A DNA stretch of 64,000 bases from Singulisphaera sp. GP187 (GTDB lineage: Bacteria > Planctomycetota > Phycisphaerae > Phycisphaerales > SM1A02), in contig CAMBOV010000014.1 in the NCBI GenBank assembly GCA_945869475.1, positions 1-64,000 of the forward strand, given 5' to 3'. The notes beneath the pieces are model-generated. The model saw only the letters and a program-made list of their open reading frames with translations, did no database searches and was not told the DNA's origin. The position numbers and the translations under genes are program-made. Below, piece after piece: positions 17,312 through 26,035 of this stretch (position 1 is the first letter of the stretch; each line of letters starts with the position of its first letter).

Positions 17312-19042
17312 ATGAATCCTGATTCCATTCGCAACCTCCTGACGGCCTCACTCGGCGCGTCGATGATCATCTGCAGCGCAAGCGCTGTTGAAGTCATGGT
17401 CACTGCAGACATCGCTGTCTCCACCACTTGGACAAAGAACAACGTCTACAACCTGCAAGGCCAGCGTTACATCTTGCCAGGCGCAACGCTCACGATTCAA
17501 GCTGGAACTGTGATCGCCAGCGACATCGGTGGATCGCTCGCGATCACCCGTGACGCGCGCATTGAATGCGTCGGCACCAAACTCGAGCCCGTCATTTTCA
17601 CATCCAAAGCCGATAGGGCAACGTGGACCGCTGGCGATCCGTCCACTGGAACTTGGCGCGCAACGGCGAACGAATGGGGCAACCTCACGATCATGGGACG
17701 GGCCTACATCGGGAAGTACGGCGCTGGTGCGATCGCCACGAACACGGCCGCACCGAACGCTGGCAACTACGCCAACATGGAAGGTCTGACTGCGTCAGGC
17801 GTCGATGACACCCGCACTTTTTACGGCGGCGGAAATGACATGGACGACAGCGGAAGCTTTCAGTTCGTCTCGCTGCGCTACGGTGGCAAGGTCGTGGGAC
17901 TCGGCAACGAGCTCAACGGTCTCTCACTCGGTGGCGTCGGCAAGGCCACGGTCATCGATCACATCGAAATCATGAACAACGTCGATGACGGAATCGAAAT
18001 CTGGGGCGGCACCGTCGACCTCAAGTACTTCAGCATCTGGAACGTCGGCGACGATTCACTCGACATCGATCAAGGATGGCGCGGTCGCGCTCAGTTCGGT
18101 CTCATCGTTCAGGGATATTCAATCCCAGGAACGGTTTCAGGATCGGGCTTCTGTGATTCGATGGTTGAGATGGACGGCGCCGAGAAGTCGGATGCCCAGC
18201 CCGTCACAACGGCATCGATGTACAACCTGACGCTCATCGGTCAGCCTCTGGGCGGTCGTGCAGCGACCAAGTGGCGCGACAATGCGCGGGCGCAGTTCAA
18301 CAACTCGATCATCATGGATTCGGGTAAGGAAGTCATCAAGAATGACAACACCGACGGCGAAGCGTCGGGTGGACAGACTGGCTACGGTTACAACGGAACG
18401 CTCACTTGGGCGAACACGTGGACCACGGCTTACAACGTCTACTCAACGGTGAATCCATTTGCTTCTCCAGCGAGTGCGTACACCGCGCAATCCAATGGCA
18501 AGTTGATTCAGTACAAAGACACCGTCTTCTTCAACAACCTGAACAGTGCGGCATACACCGAGGCGACGGCACGCGGAGTCTTCGACGCAGCCAACAACAA
18601 CGTGCAATCCGCAGCTGGCGCATCACCAATCGTGAGCCTCACGCGCGGCGCAACTGTGACGGGTGGTACCGCTGGTCAGTTCGTGCAGCCAGTGATCAGC
18701 ATCGATCCACGTGCGGCGAACGCTGCGGCATCCAGTGTTGGCAGCGCTCCGAGTGATGGCTTCTTTGAACAAGCCAACTATCGCGGCGCCTTCTCGACGA
18801 GTGCGAACTGGCTCTGTGGATGGACTGCCGCCGACGCGTTTGGACTCAGCATCGCTCCACCAAGTGGATGCAGCTCGGGTTGCCCAGCCGATCTGAATGG
18901 TGACGGCATCATCAATGGTGCCGACCTTTCAACCATGCTCAGCAATTGGGGTGGCAGCGGCGCCACCGATCTCAACGGTGACGGCGTGACAGGCGGTGCA
19001 GATCTCGCCGTGATCCTGAGCGGTTGGGGGAACTGCATCTAA
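17312..19042 (+). CDS. Secreted parallel beta-helix protein with dockerin-like tail
   Basis: I start at ATG 17312, where the signal peptide begins (LLTASLGASMIICSASAVEV); an open frame upstream to 17252 is basic and unconvincing. Residues 30-470 have the ladder pattern of right-handed beta-helices: YILPGATLTIQAGTVIASDI, PVIFTSKADRATW, NGLSLGGVGKATVIDHIEIM and DDGIEIWGGTVDLKYFSIWN. Proteins with this pattern are common in Bacteroidota and Verrucomicrobia and often occur beside TonB-dependent receptors (from memory). The last 60 residues have two Ca-loop repeats (DLNGDGIINGADLSTMLSNW and DLNGDGVTGGADLAVILSGW) ending GNCI. It lies between the TonB genes and the receptor gene, so it may be a surface partner or ligand-gathering protein for that receptor. 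Confidence 0.85.
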   Translation: MNPDSIRNLLTASLGASMIICSASAVEVMVTADIAVSTTWTKNNVYNLQGQRYILPGATLTIQAGTVIASDIGGSLAITRDARIECVGTKLEPVIFTSKADRATWTAGDPSTGTWRATANEWGNLTIMGRAYIGKYGAGAIATNTAAPNAGNYANMEGLTASGVDDTRTFYGGGNDMDDSGSFQFVSLRYGGKVVGLGNELNGLSLGGVGKATVIDHIEIMNNVDDGIEIWGGTVDLKYFSIWNVGDDSLDIDQGWRGRAQFGLIVQGYSIPGTVSGSGFCDSMVEMDGAEKSDAQPVTTASMYNLTLIGQPLGGRAATKWRDNARAQFNNSIIMDSGKEVIKNDNTDGEASGGQTGYGYNGTLTWANTWTTAYNVYSTVNPFASPASAYTAQSNGKLIQYKDTVFFNNLNSAAYTEATARGVFDAANNNVQSAAGASPIVSLTRGATVTGGTAGQFVQPVISIDPRAANAAASSVGSAPSDGFFEQANYRGAFSTSANWLCGWTAADAFGLSIAPPSGCSSGCPADLNGDGIINGADLSTMLSNWGGSGATDLNGDGVTGGADLAVILSGWGNCI

Positions 19043-19088
19043 GTGACGATCGCGTCACTTCGTGTTTCTTGACGGTGCTTTTTTAAGA

Positions 19089-19127
19089 GCGTCTGGTGGT
19101 GGAGATGTTTCACCACCAGACGCTCCT
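19089..19127 (+). terminator. Hairpin after the beta-helix gene
   Basis: A perfect 15-base stem, GAGCGTCTGGTGGTG (19089-19103) pairing with CACCACCAGACGCTC (19113-19127), with a 9-base loop, 46 bases past the stop. Six T precede it (19081-19086) and a weak T-containing tail (CTTCTATCT) follows. It should stop or strongly reduce transcription before the next gene, or stabilise the upstream mRNA. Confidence 0.8.
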
Positions 19128-19145
19128 TCTATCTGAATCGAACCC

Positions 19146-20354
19146 ATGACGACCCCACGCAACAACATCACGATCGCAGCAACGACGCTTCTCGCCATCG
19201 CGCTTGGACTCGGTCACACGCGGTGCGCAGCGCAGCCGGCGCAGCTGGCGTCGACGAAAGAGTGCACAGAGTTGCTTACGTTGGCGTTTTCAATCGCGTC
19301 GACGATTCCGCCCAATCCACACGAGCGCGACCGCGCACGCATGCAAGAACTCGTCGTGCAAGCGTGCATTGAACTGGGAGAGTTGGATCTCGCGACAACC
19401 AATGCCAATGCAATATCTGGATGGCGCCGCGGCGAGGCGATCGCGCTCATCGGTCAGCAGTACGCGAAGAACCACGATGTTGCGCGCGCGCACGCCTTCG
19501 CTGAGAAGGCACTGCTTGTCGCCGCTGGAGAGAGCGAGTGGCGGCGCGAGCGCATCACGATTGAGGCATCGAAGATTGCAGTGCAGTTGGGTGAAGAGTC
19601 TGAGGCGCTCACGCTCGCTGCGGCGGCCTCGCCGGCACAGCGTGGTCAGGTTCAAGTCGCCCACGCTGCGCGGGCGCTTCCCGAGACCTTCGATGCGCAC
19701 GCCGACGAATTCGACCGAGCGATTGCGACGAAGAACTTCGATCTCGCGCGCGGCGCGATTGACGGATATCTCGCCTTGCTCACTCGCGTTGCAGCCGATG
19801 ATGCTCGCAGCGCACGCGCCTGCACGAGCATCGAAGGGGCGATCCCTGGTCTTCCGCTTGATCTGCAAGTGACCTACACCGTCGACTTCGCGAGAGTCTT
19901 GTCTGCGAATGGCCAGAAGGATCGTGCGATCGCGCAAATGAAGCGCAGTGCTGAACTGTTCGCCGCGACGAAGTTTCTCGCAGAGGATGTCGCGCCGTTG
20001 GGCTGTTCGATCGCGCGGGCACGCATCGAGATGGGCGACGTCGAAACTGCACGAGCAGAACTGCATGCGCTTCGGGCACAATTCGACGCGCGTCGAAGTG
20101 AGATCGTCGATCTGCGCCGAGCGCGATCGCTGCGAAGCCTCGCGGAGGCATTCGAAGAGGTGGGTGATCGCGAGAGTGCGATGGCGTGCTATGCAGCGGC
20201 AGTCGAAGAGGGATCCATGAATCCCAATGCGCGCCCGCGTGCTGAAGATCTCTGTGCAACCTGCATTTCACTCGCGCTTGCTCGAGTGATTCCCACGCCG
20301 GGCGTGCGTACTCGAATCGATCTCGCGAGAGTTGCGCTGGTGGATCCCTGGTGA
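19146..20354 (+). CDS. Secreted helical-repeat (TPR-like) protein coupled to a TonB receptor
   Basis: A signal peptide (residues 6-30, TLLAIALGLGHTRCAAQ) precedes about 370 residues of helix-turn-helix repeats of TPR/Sel1-like character: LDLATTNANAISGWRRGEAI, NHDVARAHAFAEKALLVA, GDVETARAELHALRAQFD and GDRESAMACYAAAVEEG. No catalytic residues stand out. Its stop overlaps the receptor start by four bases (GTGA), so the two are translated together. A periplasmic helper of the TonB-dependent receptor is the simplest reading. Confidence 0.75.
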   Translation: MTTPRNNITIAATTLLAIALGLGHTRCAAQPAQLASTKECTELLTLAFSIASTIPPNPHERDRARMQELVVQACIELGELDLATTNANAISGWRRGEAIALIGQQYAKNHDVARAHAFAEKALLVAAGESEWRRERITIEASKIAVQLGEESEALTLAAAASPAQRGQVQVAHAARALPETFDAHADEFDRAIATKNFDLARGAIDGYLALLTRVAADDARSARACTSIEGAIPGLPLDLQVTYTVDFARVLSANGQKDRAIAQMKRSAELFAATKFLAEDVAPLGCSIARARIEMGDVETARAELHALRAQFDARRSEIVDLRRARSLRSLAEAFEEVGDRESAMACYAAAVEEGSMNPNARPRAEDLCATCISLALARVIPTPGVRTRIDLARVALVDPW

Positions 20355-23300
20355 AAATGCTCTGGTTGATCCCGTTTCTCGCAGGGATCATGTGCGTTAC
20401 TGCGAGTGCTCCTGCCATGCAGGCGCCTGCGGTGGGAACGATTCGCGGCGTGATCTACGACAAGGAGTTCGACACGCCTGTTGAGAAGGTCACGATCGAG
20501 GCGCTCGGCATCAAGCCGCGCGTCTCGTCGCTCACGAACGGTTCGTACGTCATCGCGAATCTCCCAGCAGGCACCTACACGCTCGTCTTTACGAAAGAGG
20601 GATACATACGTGAAGTGAAGGCGAAGGTGCTCGTCACCGCGGGACAGCTGACCGATGTCGACATCAAACTTGCGGGTGAGTTTGAAGAGCTGGATGAATA
20701 CGTCGTGCAGGACATGGAGGTCGAGGTCGAAGTCGCGCCTGAAATCGCGCCGATGGAACTCGCACCGCTGCCCGATCTCAACATCGAAATGCAGATGCGA
20801 CTTGAGAGTCCGCAACTCTTGAACTCGGTTGGAGTCGAGATGATCACTCGGTCTGGGGCATCTGACGCAGCGGCCGCACTCCTTCTCGTGCCAGGCGCAA
20901 CACTTCAAAACGGCAAGTACGCCGTGATTCGCGGACTTCCGGATCGATACGTCAGCACACTGCTCGATGGCGTGCGATTGCCCAGCGCCGATCCTGATAA
21001 GCGTGCCGTGAAGCTCGATCAGTTTCCTGCTGCGGTCATCGAGAGCATCGATGTCAGCAAGACATTCACCCCAGACCAACAGGGCGACTCATCAGGTGGC
21101 GCGGTGAACATCATTCTGAAAGACCTCCCTGAAGAGGGATTCCTGCAATTCAAGTCGCAGATTGGTTACAACTCGCAAGTGAAAGACGGCAGTTTTCTCA
21201 CGTATCCGGGCGGCGGACTCGACATGTGGGGAGGCAACAGCACGCTCTCGACCCATCCAGAACTTGCTGGAGAGTCGTGGCCGAATCCAACTGGCACGCA
21301 GAATGGTTCAGCGCCGATGATCTACAAGTGGTCGGTCTCGGGTGGCGACTCGTGGGAGATGGACGAGGGAGTCAAGGTCGGCGCGTTTGGAAATTTCTTC
21401 TACGACCAAGATGCGTCGTTCTTCGACAACGGCGTACAGAACTCGATGATTCAACCCGGCCAGGGCATGGCGCTTGTGCCCGAGCAGTTTCAAGGAAACG
21501 GTGGAGTTGGCGATCCGTTCAAGACGCAGTTGCTCGATGTGACGCAGGGCACTGAGTCGGTGCAGTGGGGGGGAATGGGAATCCTCGGACTCGAGACCGA
21601 CAATCACAAACTCGGCGCGAAATTTCTCTATACGTTGCTCTCAGAAAATCAAGCGGTGCTTGCGATCGATACGCGCGGCAAAGAGTTCTACTTTCCTGGA
21701 TACGACCCGAGCGATCCAACCTCGCCTGGAAATGACGTCGGCAACCTCGGGACCGCGCCGTACAACCGACTCGAGACGCTCGACTACAGCCAGATGATGA
21801 CCGAGTCGTACATCTTGAACGGCGAGCACCGAGTTGATGTGATGGGAAACGGCGACTCATGGGATTCCGGCGCGGGTCTCGTAGGAGTGCCCGTGCTCGA
21901 CTGGCGACTCTCGTACAGCAAAGCATCCGAAAATCAGCCTGATCAGACGCAATTCGGCGCAATCTGGACCGCCCCCAGCGAGATCGTGATTCCGTTTATT
22001 CCGCCGCTTGTGATTCCGATCCCCAATCAGTGGGCTCCCTACCCGCCGAGCGAGAATGTCAATCTCGGATGGGTGCAGCACATCAATTACTACAACGAAG
22101 AGACGAGCACGCAGGGAGCGATCAACGGCAAGCTGCCATTCGCACAGTGGAATGATCGCGAGGGATATCTCAAGGCTGGCGTCTTTATCGACAGCGTCTC
22201 GCGTTCGTATACCCAAGCGACCTTTAGTAATTCTGGTGGACCGTTCGGGCAGACCACGACGTACGAAGCGCCATTCGATCAGCCGTGGAGCGCGGTCTTT
22301 CCCGAGCAAGTGCATCCGATTCTGCCGTCGACCTACGACATCTCATACAACGGCACGCAAGACATCAACGCCTACTACTTAATGACGGACCTTCCGGTGA
22401 GTGACGAACTCAATCTCATTACTGGATTGCGTTTCGAAAACACAAAGATGACGACGACGGTGCTGCCCGACATCGATGCGACGTGGATCGACATCGCCAA
22501 CAACAGTCAGACGCCCATCCTTTTCAATCCGGATGATGCGAGTCTTTACAACGCCAACATCGTGGATGACCGCATCCTGCCGATGATTGGGCTTGACTGG
22601 CACATTCAAGAAGACCTTGTGCTGCGCGCAGCCTTCGCGCAGACTCTCGCGCGCGCGAACTTTTACGAACTCGTGCCGGTGCTGCAATACGACTATCTCG
22701 GCGGGCCGATTTTCATCGGCAATCCCGGGCTTCAGTTCAGTTCGCTCAACAACTACGACCTTCGGCTGGACTGGACTCCCTTCGAGAAGTGGATGATCTC
22801 GGGATCACTCTTCTATAAGCAGATTACGGATCCCATTCAGTATGTGCAGCGATTCGCGGCCTTTGAGTACACGACTGCGGTGAACTATCCCGACGCTTGG
22901 TTGGCAGGACTTGAGTTTGAAACGCGCGTCACGCTCGATCCAATTTTTGGTGAGGAGTACAAAGGGCTCGCGCTCGGAGCGAACGCGACGTTCATGAATT
23001 CGTCGGTGACACTCTCGGACTATGACCAAGCGCAGTTTCTGATCTACGGTGTCGAGCAGTCAACGCAGCCGATGACGGCGACTCCAAACTATCTCGTGAA
23101 TCTCAACGCGACCTACGAGTATGAGGAGTGGGGCACGCAGTGCGGAATCTTCTACAACTTGCAAGGCGAGTCGATGATCAGTGGATCGAGCGCGTACACG
23201 GTCGAGTTGACTCCCGCCATCTATCAGCTGGCGTACGGCACACTCAACGTCACGATTTCGCAAGAGCTCATCGAAGGGCTGCGCCTCTCACTCGCGGCGA

Positions 23301-23425
23301 AGAACCTGCTCAACCCTGAGATTCAAACGCAGTATCGCGCCCCCGATTCGAGCTCGGCCCTTCAATCGTCCTACACCGCGGGCATCAGCCTCTCGGTTGG
23401 ACTGACCTACCAGATCGTTTTCTAA
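20351..23425 (+). CDS. TonB-dependent receptor with N-terminal carboxypeptidase-regulatory-like domain
   Basis: The GTG start at 20351 overlaps the upstream stop (an ATG lies two codons on). Signal peptide about 1-24; CarbopepD_reg-like beta-sandwich about 28-115 (TIRGVIYDKEFDTPVEKVTI, NGSYVIANLPAGTYTLVF). A possible TonB-box region DEYVVQDMEVE follows, then the plug (LLNSVGVEMITRSGASDAAA, RGLPDRYVSTLLDGVRLPSA, GDSSGGAVNIILK). The rest is a 22-strand-type barrel of about 750 residues ending SLSVGLTYQIVF with the terminal Phe. It would import a large or scarce substrate across the outer membrane using the TonB system encoded upstream. The substrate is not readable from sequence. The CarbopepD domain groups it with OAR/SusC-like receptors. 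Confidence 0.93.
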   Translation: MKMLWLIPFLAGIMCVTASAPAMQAPAVGTIRGVIYDKEFDTPVEKVTIEALGIKPRVSSLTNGSYVIANLPAGTYTLVFTKEGYIREVKAKVLVTAGQLTDVDIKLAGEFEELDEYVVQDMEVEVEVAPEIAPMELAPLPDLNIEMQMRLESPQLLNSVGVEMITRSGASDAAAALLLVPGATLQNGKYAVIRGLPDRYVSTLLDGVRLPSADPDKRAVKLDQFPAAVIESIDVSKTFTPDQQGDSSGGAVNIILKDLPEEGFLQFKSQIGYNSQVKDGSFLTYPGGGLDMWGGNSTLSTHPELAGESWPNPTGTQNGSAPMIYKWSVSGGDSWEMDEGVKVGAFGNFFYDQDASFFDNGVQNSMIQPGQGMALVPEQFQGNGGVGDPFKTQLLDVTQGTESVQWGGMGILGLETDNHKLGAKFLYTLLSENQAVLAIDTRGKEFYFPGYDPSDPTSPGNDVGNLGTAPYNRLETLDYSQMMTESYILNGEHRVDVMGNGDSWDSGAGLVGVPVLDWRLSYSKASENQPDQTQFGAIWTAPSEIVIPFIPPLVIPIPNQWAPYPPSENVNLGWVQHINYYNEETSTQGAINGKLPFAQWNDREGYLKAGVFIDSVSRSYTQATFSNSGGPFGQTTTYEAPFDQPWSAVFPEQVHPILPSTYDISYNGTQDINAYYLMTDLPVSDELNLITGLRFENTKMTTTVLPDIDATWIDIANNSQTPILFNPDDASLYNANIVDDRILPMIGLDWHIQEDLVLRAAFAQTLARANFYELVPVLQYDYLGGPIFIGNPGLQFSSLNNYDLRLDWTPFEKWMISGSLFYKQITDPIQYVQRFAAFEYTTAVNYPDAWLAGLEFETRVTLDPIFGEEYKGLALGANATFMNSSVTLSDYDQAQFLIYGVEQSTQPMTATPNYLVNLNATYEYEEWGTQCGIFYNLQGESMISGSSAYTVELTPAIYQLAYGTLNVTISQELIEGLRLSLAAKNLLNPEIQTQYRAPDSSSALQSSYTAGISLSVGLTYQIVF

Positions 23426-23438
23426 TGAGGAGTTTCAC

Positions 23439-24230
23439 ATGAAGCACTTTTCACTCGTCGCACGGATCGTCTCACTGCTCGTCTCGTTGAGCTGCGCAGT
23501 CGCGGGCTGCAGCACTGCTGCGCCTGTCGTTGAAGCCGTCGCTGCTCCCACACCAGTCGCGCCAGTTGCGCCGCCGCCAGCGCCCGATCCATCGCTGCCG
23601 CCCGACGCATTCGCGCACGAGGTTGTTTGCGCCGACCTCTTCGAACTGAAACTCGGCGGGATCGCACAGTCGCGCTGCCACGCGCCAGAAGTCAAGGAGT
23701 ATGCGCGGCGAATGGTGGTGAATCACACGGCGATTGAAGAGATCATGACGCGCATCGCGATCGACGAGTCGCTCGCTCTGCCTTCGACGATCGCTGCTGC
23801 AGACGGCGCAGTGATCGCACAACTCGCCGCACTCAAGGGGATCGAGTTCGATAAGGCCTACATGACGATCATGGTCGCCCGTCATGCCAAGACCCTCGAG
23901 ATGTTTCGTTGGCAGTACGACAACTGTTCGAACGCGTCGCTCAAGACCTTTGCGGTGCAGACGATGCCAATCATCGGAGTGCATGCGCGCGCCGCCGACG
24001 CGTTGAACGCAGAAGTCAACAAAGAAGAGATCGCTGCGGCCGAGGCTGCGCGTGTGGCGGCGATCGCGGCAGCTGAGGCGGCAAGACTTGAGGCTGCAAT
24101 GGCGCAGGCGCAAGCGCAGGCTGATGCGCAAGCGAAGTCGCAACGAGGTTCGCGTCGATCCCGCGCGCCAAAGCCAATCGCCGTTGCAGTGCCAGCTTCC
24201 GCCCCCGCCCCCACACCCCCGACTCCGTGA
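23439..24230 (+). CDS. DUF4142 lipoprotein
   Basis: A ribosome site GAGGAG (23427-23432) precedes ATG 23439. The signal peptide ends in a lipobox (SCAVAGCS, Cys about residue 24), so this is a predicted lipoprotein. A Pro/Ala linker leads to a ferritin-like helical DUF4142 domain (about 53-188: FELKLGGIAQSRCHAPEVKE, YARRMVVNHTAIEEIMTRIA). A charged Ala/Glu helix and a Pro-rich end follow. DUF4142 proteins are small secreted helical bundles of uncertain function. It follows the TonB-dependent receptor by 13 bases and so is probably the last gene of that operon. It runs convergent with the next gene, leaving one base between stops. Confidence 0.85.
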   Translation: MKHFSLVARIVSLLVSLSCAVAGCSTAAPVVEAVAAPTPVAPVAPPPAPDPSLPPDAFAHEVVCADLFELKLGGIAQSRCHAPEVKEYARRMVVNHTAIEEIMTRIAIDESLALPSTIAAADGAVIAQLAALKGIEFDKAYMTIMVARHAKTLEMFRWQYDNCSNASLKTFAVQTMPIIGVHARAADALNAEVNKEEIAAAEAARVAAIAAAEAARLEAAMAQAQAQADAQAKSQRGSRRSRAPKPIAVAVPASAPAPTPPTP

Positions 24231-24231
24231 T

Positions 24232-24459
24232 TCAGCTGTGGCCGTGGCGCAGGTCGTAGAGGTACCACGCTTCAAGTTTCGCGCGCGCCCAGGGAGTCTT
24301 GCGCAGAAACGCCAGGCTCGAGGTGATGGTCGGGTTGGTGGTGAAGCACTTAATGTTGATGCGCGTTGCGAGTTGTTCGAAGCCATGACGCTCGACGAGC
24401 GTCGTGAGAATCGCTTGGAGAGTGAGTCCATGCAGAGGATTGTGCGGCTGATCAGTCAC
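24232..24459 (-). CDS. VF530 family protein (DUF2132)
   Basis: A 75-residue protein starting with GTG 24459: MTDQPHNPLHGLTLQAILTT, VERHGFEQLATRINIKCF, SSLAFLRKTPWARAKLEAWY. This matches VF530, a small DNA-binding-like family with the conserved FLR(K/R)TPWAR box. I prefer GTG 24459 to the upstream GTG 24498 because it gives the usual family length and N-terminus (NPLHG) and avoids overlapping the divergent protease start at 24486. Function in the cell is unknown. Confidence 0.9.
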   Translation of the reverse strand: MTDQPHNPLHGLTLQAILTTLVERHGFEQLATRINIKCFTTNPTITSSLAFLRKTPWARAKLEAWYLYDLRHGHS

Positions 24460-24485
24460 GTTGGTGGTCGAGTTACACTTCGGGG

Positions 24486-25985
24486 ATGAATTCAACACTG
24501 TGCATCATCGGGGTTTGTACGTTCATCGCAACAATCTCGCAGGCTCAAGCGCCCGCTCAAGCGCCGCCATCCGACGCTGACCTTCGCAAGTCAGTCGTGC
24601 AGGTCTCGATGAAGCAGGAATTGCGTTCGCCGGTCACTCCGTGGAAACGCGAGACGCTGCAGGAGTTCGGCGGATCAGGGGTCGTGATCGCACCTGGACG
24701 CATCCTCACCAATGCACACGTTGCATTTCAAGCGAGCGAGATTCTCATTGAGTCGTCGCAGACGTCGCTTCCGCTGCAGGTCGAACTGATCGCCATCGAC
24801 ACCTCGCGCGATCTCGCGCTGCTCGAAACCACCGATGCGCAGTTCATCAAGAATCATCCACCCATCGCGCTGCTTGAGGGGCTTCCAAAGGAAGGCTCGC
24901 GCGTGACGGTGATGGGCTATCCCATTGGAGGAGACGCACTCTCGACGACAGGTGGAGTGATCTCGCGCACCGAGTGGGCTGGCATCGGCGACAGCGACGA
25001 GGCTGGGATGCGCGTGCAGGTCGACGCAGCTGTCAATCAGGGAAACAGTGGGGGTCCAGCCTTTGTCGATGGAGTGATCGCTGGACTCGCGTTCAGCGGA
25101 CTCGCTAGTTCTCAAGCAGACAACATTTCGTACCTCATCGCCACCGAAGAAATCTCACGATTTCTCGATGAAGTGAAGTGCGGCACGATCGACGGCAACT
25201 CGGTCTGGAACGCTTCAACTCAGACTCTTGAGAATCCAGCACTTCGTGCAAAGCTCGGCGTTGCACCTGAAGTCTCTGGACTCGTAGTGGTCAGTCAACT
25301 TGGTGGTCCGCTCGAAGCATGGGACATCATCACCTCGGTCAATGGATCAGCCGTCGACAACAAGGGGCAGATCACTATTGAAGGGGATCGGAAGGTTGAT
25401 GTCGATTGTGCGATCGGTCGCTTCGTCGCCACGAGTGCTACGCCGACCTACCGCGTCGAAATCATCCGCGGCGGAAAGCCGATGGGGTTCGACCTCGTAC
25501 CACTCGTCCGTCGCGATCGTGTGATCAGCGATTGGTCCGATGGCAACTATCCCTACCTCATGTATGGACCGCTCGTCTTCAGTCCGCTGAGTGAGTCGCT
25601 GCTGCGCGACGTGGGTGGATGGATGATCTTCGCGCAGAGTCCCATTATTCCGTACATCACCGATGATCGGCCCAGTGGCGGCAAGCAGTTTGTCGCCATT
25701 GCGAGTCCACTCTTGTCGAGCCCCATCGCACGCGGCTATGAAGTTGCGGCCGGCCAGACCGTCAAGTGTGTGAACGGAAAGACGTTTACAAACTTTCGTG
25801 AGTTCGTGCAGGTGCTGCGAGACCTAACGGATGAGTTCGTTGTGTTCGAATTCAACGAGACGGGTTTTGAGCGCATCGTCTTGCGGCGCAGCGACATAGA
25901 GTCGGCGACTGAGAAGTTGATGGACTCCAACGGCATTCGCCGGCAGTGTTCGAAAGATGTCGCGGATGTCTGGGAGAAGGAGTAG
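24486..25985 (+). CDS. Secreted Deg/trypsin-like serine protease with PDZ-like domain
   Basis: Signal peptide about residues 1-20. The protease domain has an intact triad: His in ILTNAHVAF, Asp in SRDLALLE and Ser in NQGNSGGPAF. It is followed by a PDZ-like domain (SGLVVVSQLGGPLEAWDIIT, SVNGSAVDNKG) and a C-terminal region of about 190 residues resembling the extra PDZ-like part of plant-type Deg proteases (VRRDRVISDWSDGNYPYLMY). The lack of GGAP-type PDZ loops and the large tail set it apart from DegP. It probably degrades or processes misfolded exported proteins. It ends 50 bases before the porin gene and runs in the same direction. Confidence 0.9.
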   Translation: MNSTLCIIGVCTFIATISQAQAPAQAPPSDADLRKSVVQVSMKQELRSPVTPWKRETLQEFGGSGVVIAPGRILTNAHVAFQASEILIESSQTSLPLQVELIAIDTSRDLALLETTDAQFIKNHPPIALLEGLPKEGSRVTVMGYPIGGDALSTTGGVISRTEWAGIGDSDEAGMRVQVDAAVNQGNSGGPAFVDGVIAGLAFSGLASSQADNISYLIATEEISRFLDEVKCGTIDGNSVWNASTQTLENPALRAKLGVAPEVSGLVVVSQLGGPLEAWDIITSVNGSAVDNKGQITIEGDRKVDVDCAIGRFVATSATPTYRVEIIRGGKPMGFDLVPLVRRDRVISDWSDGNYPYLMYGPLVFSPLSESLLRDVGGWMIFAQSPIIPYITDDRPSGGKQFVAIASPLLSSPIARGYEVAAGQTVKCVNGKTFTNFREFVQVLRDLTDEFVVFEFNETGFERIVLRRSDIESATEKLMDSNGIRRQCSKDVADVWEKE

Positions 25986-26035
25986 CGCAACGATCATCGT
26001 CGCAGGTTGCGCAGGTCGCAAGGTCGAACTACCGT

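Noticed and set aside
20189-21079. Minus-strand ORF of 296 residues
   Set aside because: Antisense to a receptor gene with clear domains; its residues are dominated by Arg, Asp and His as expected of a shadow frame.
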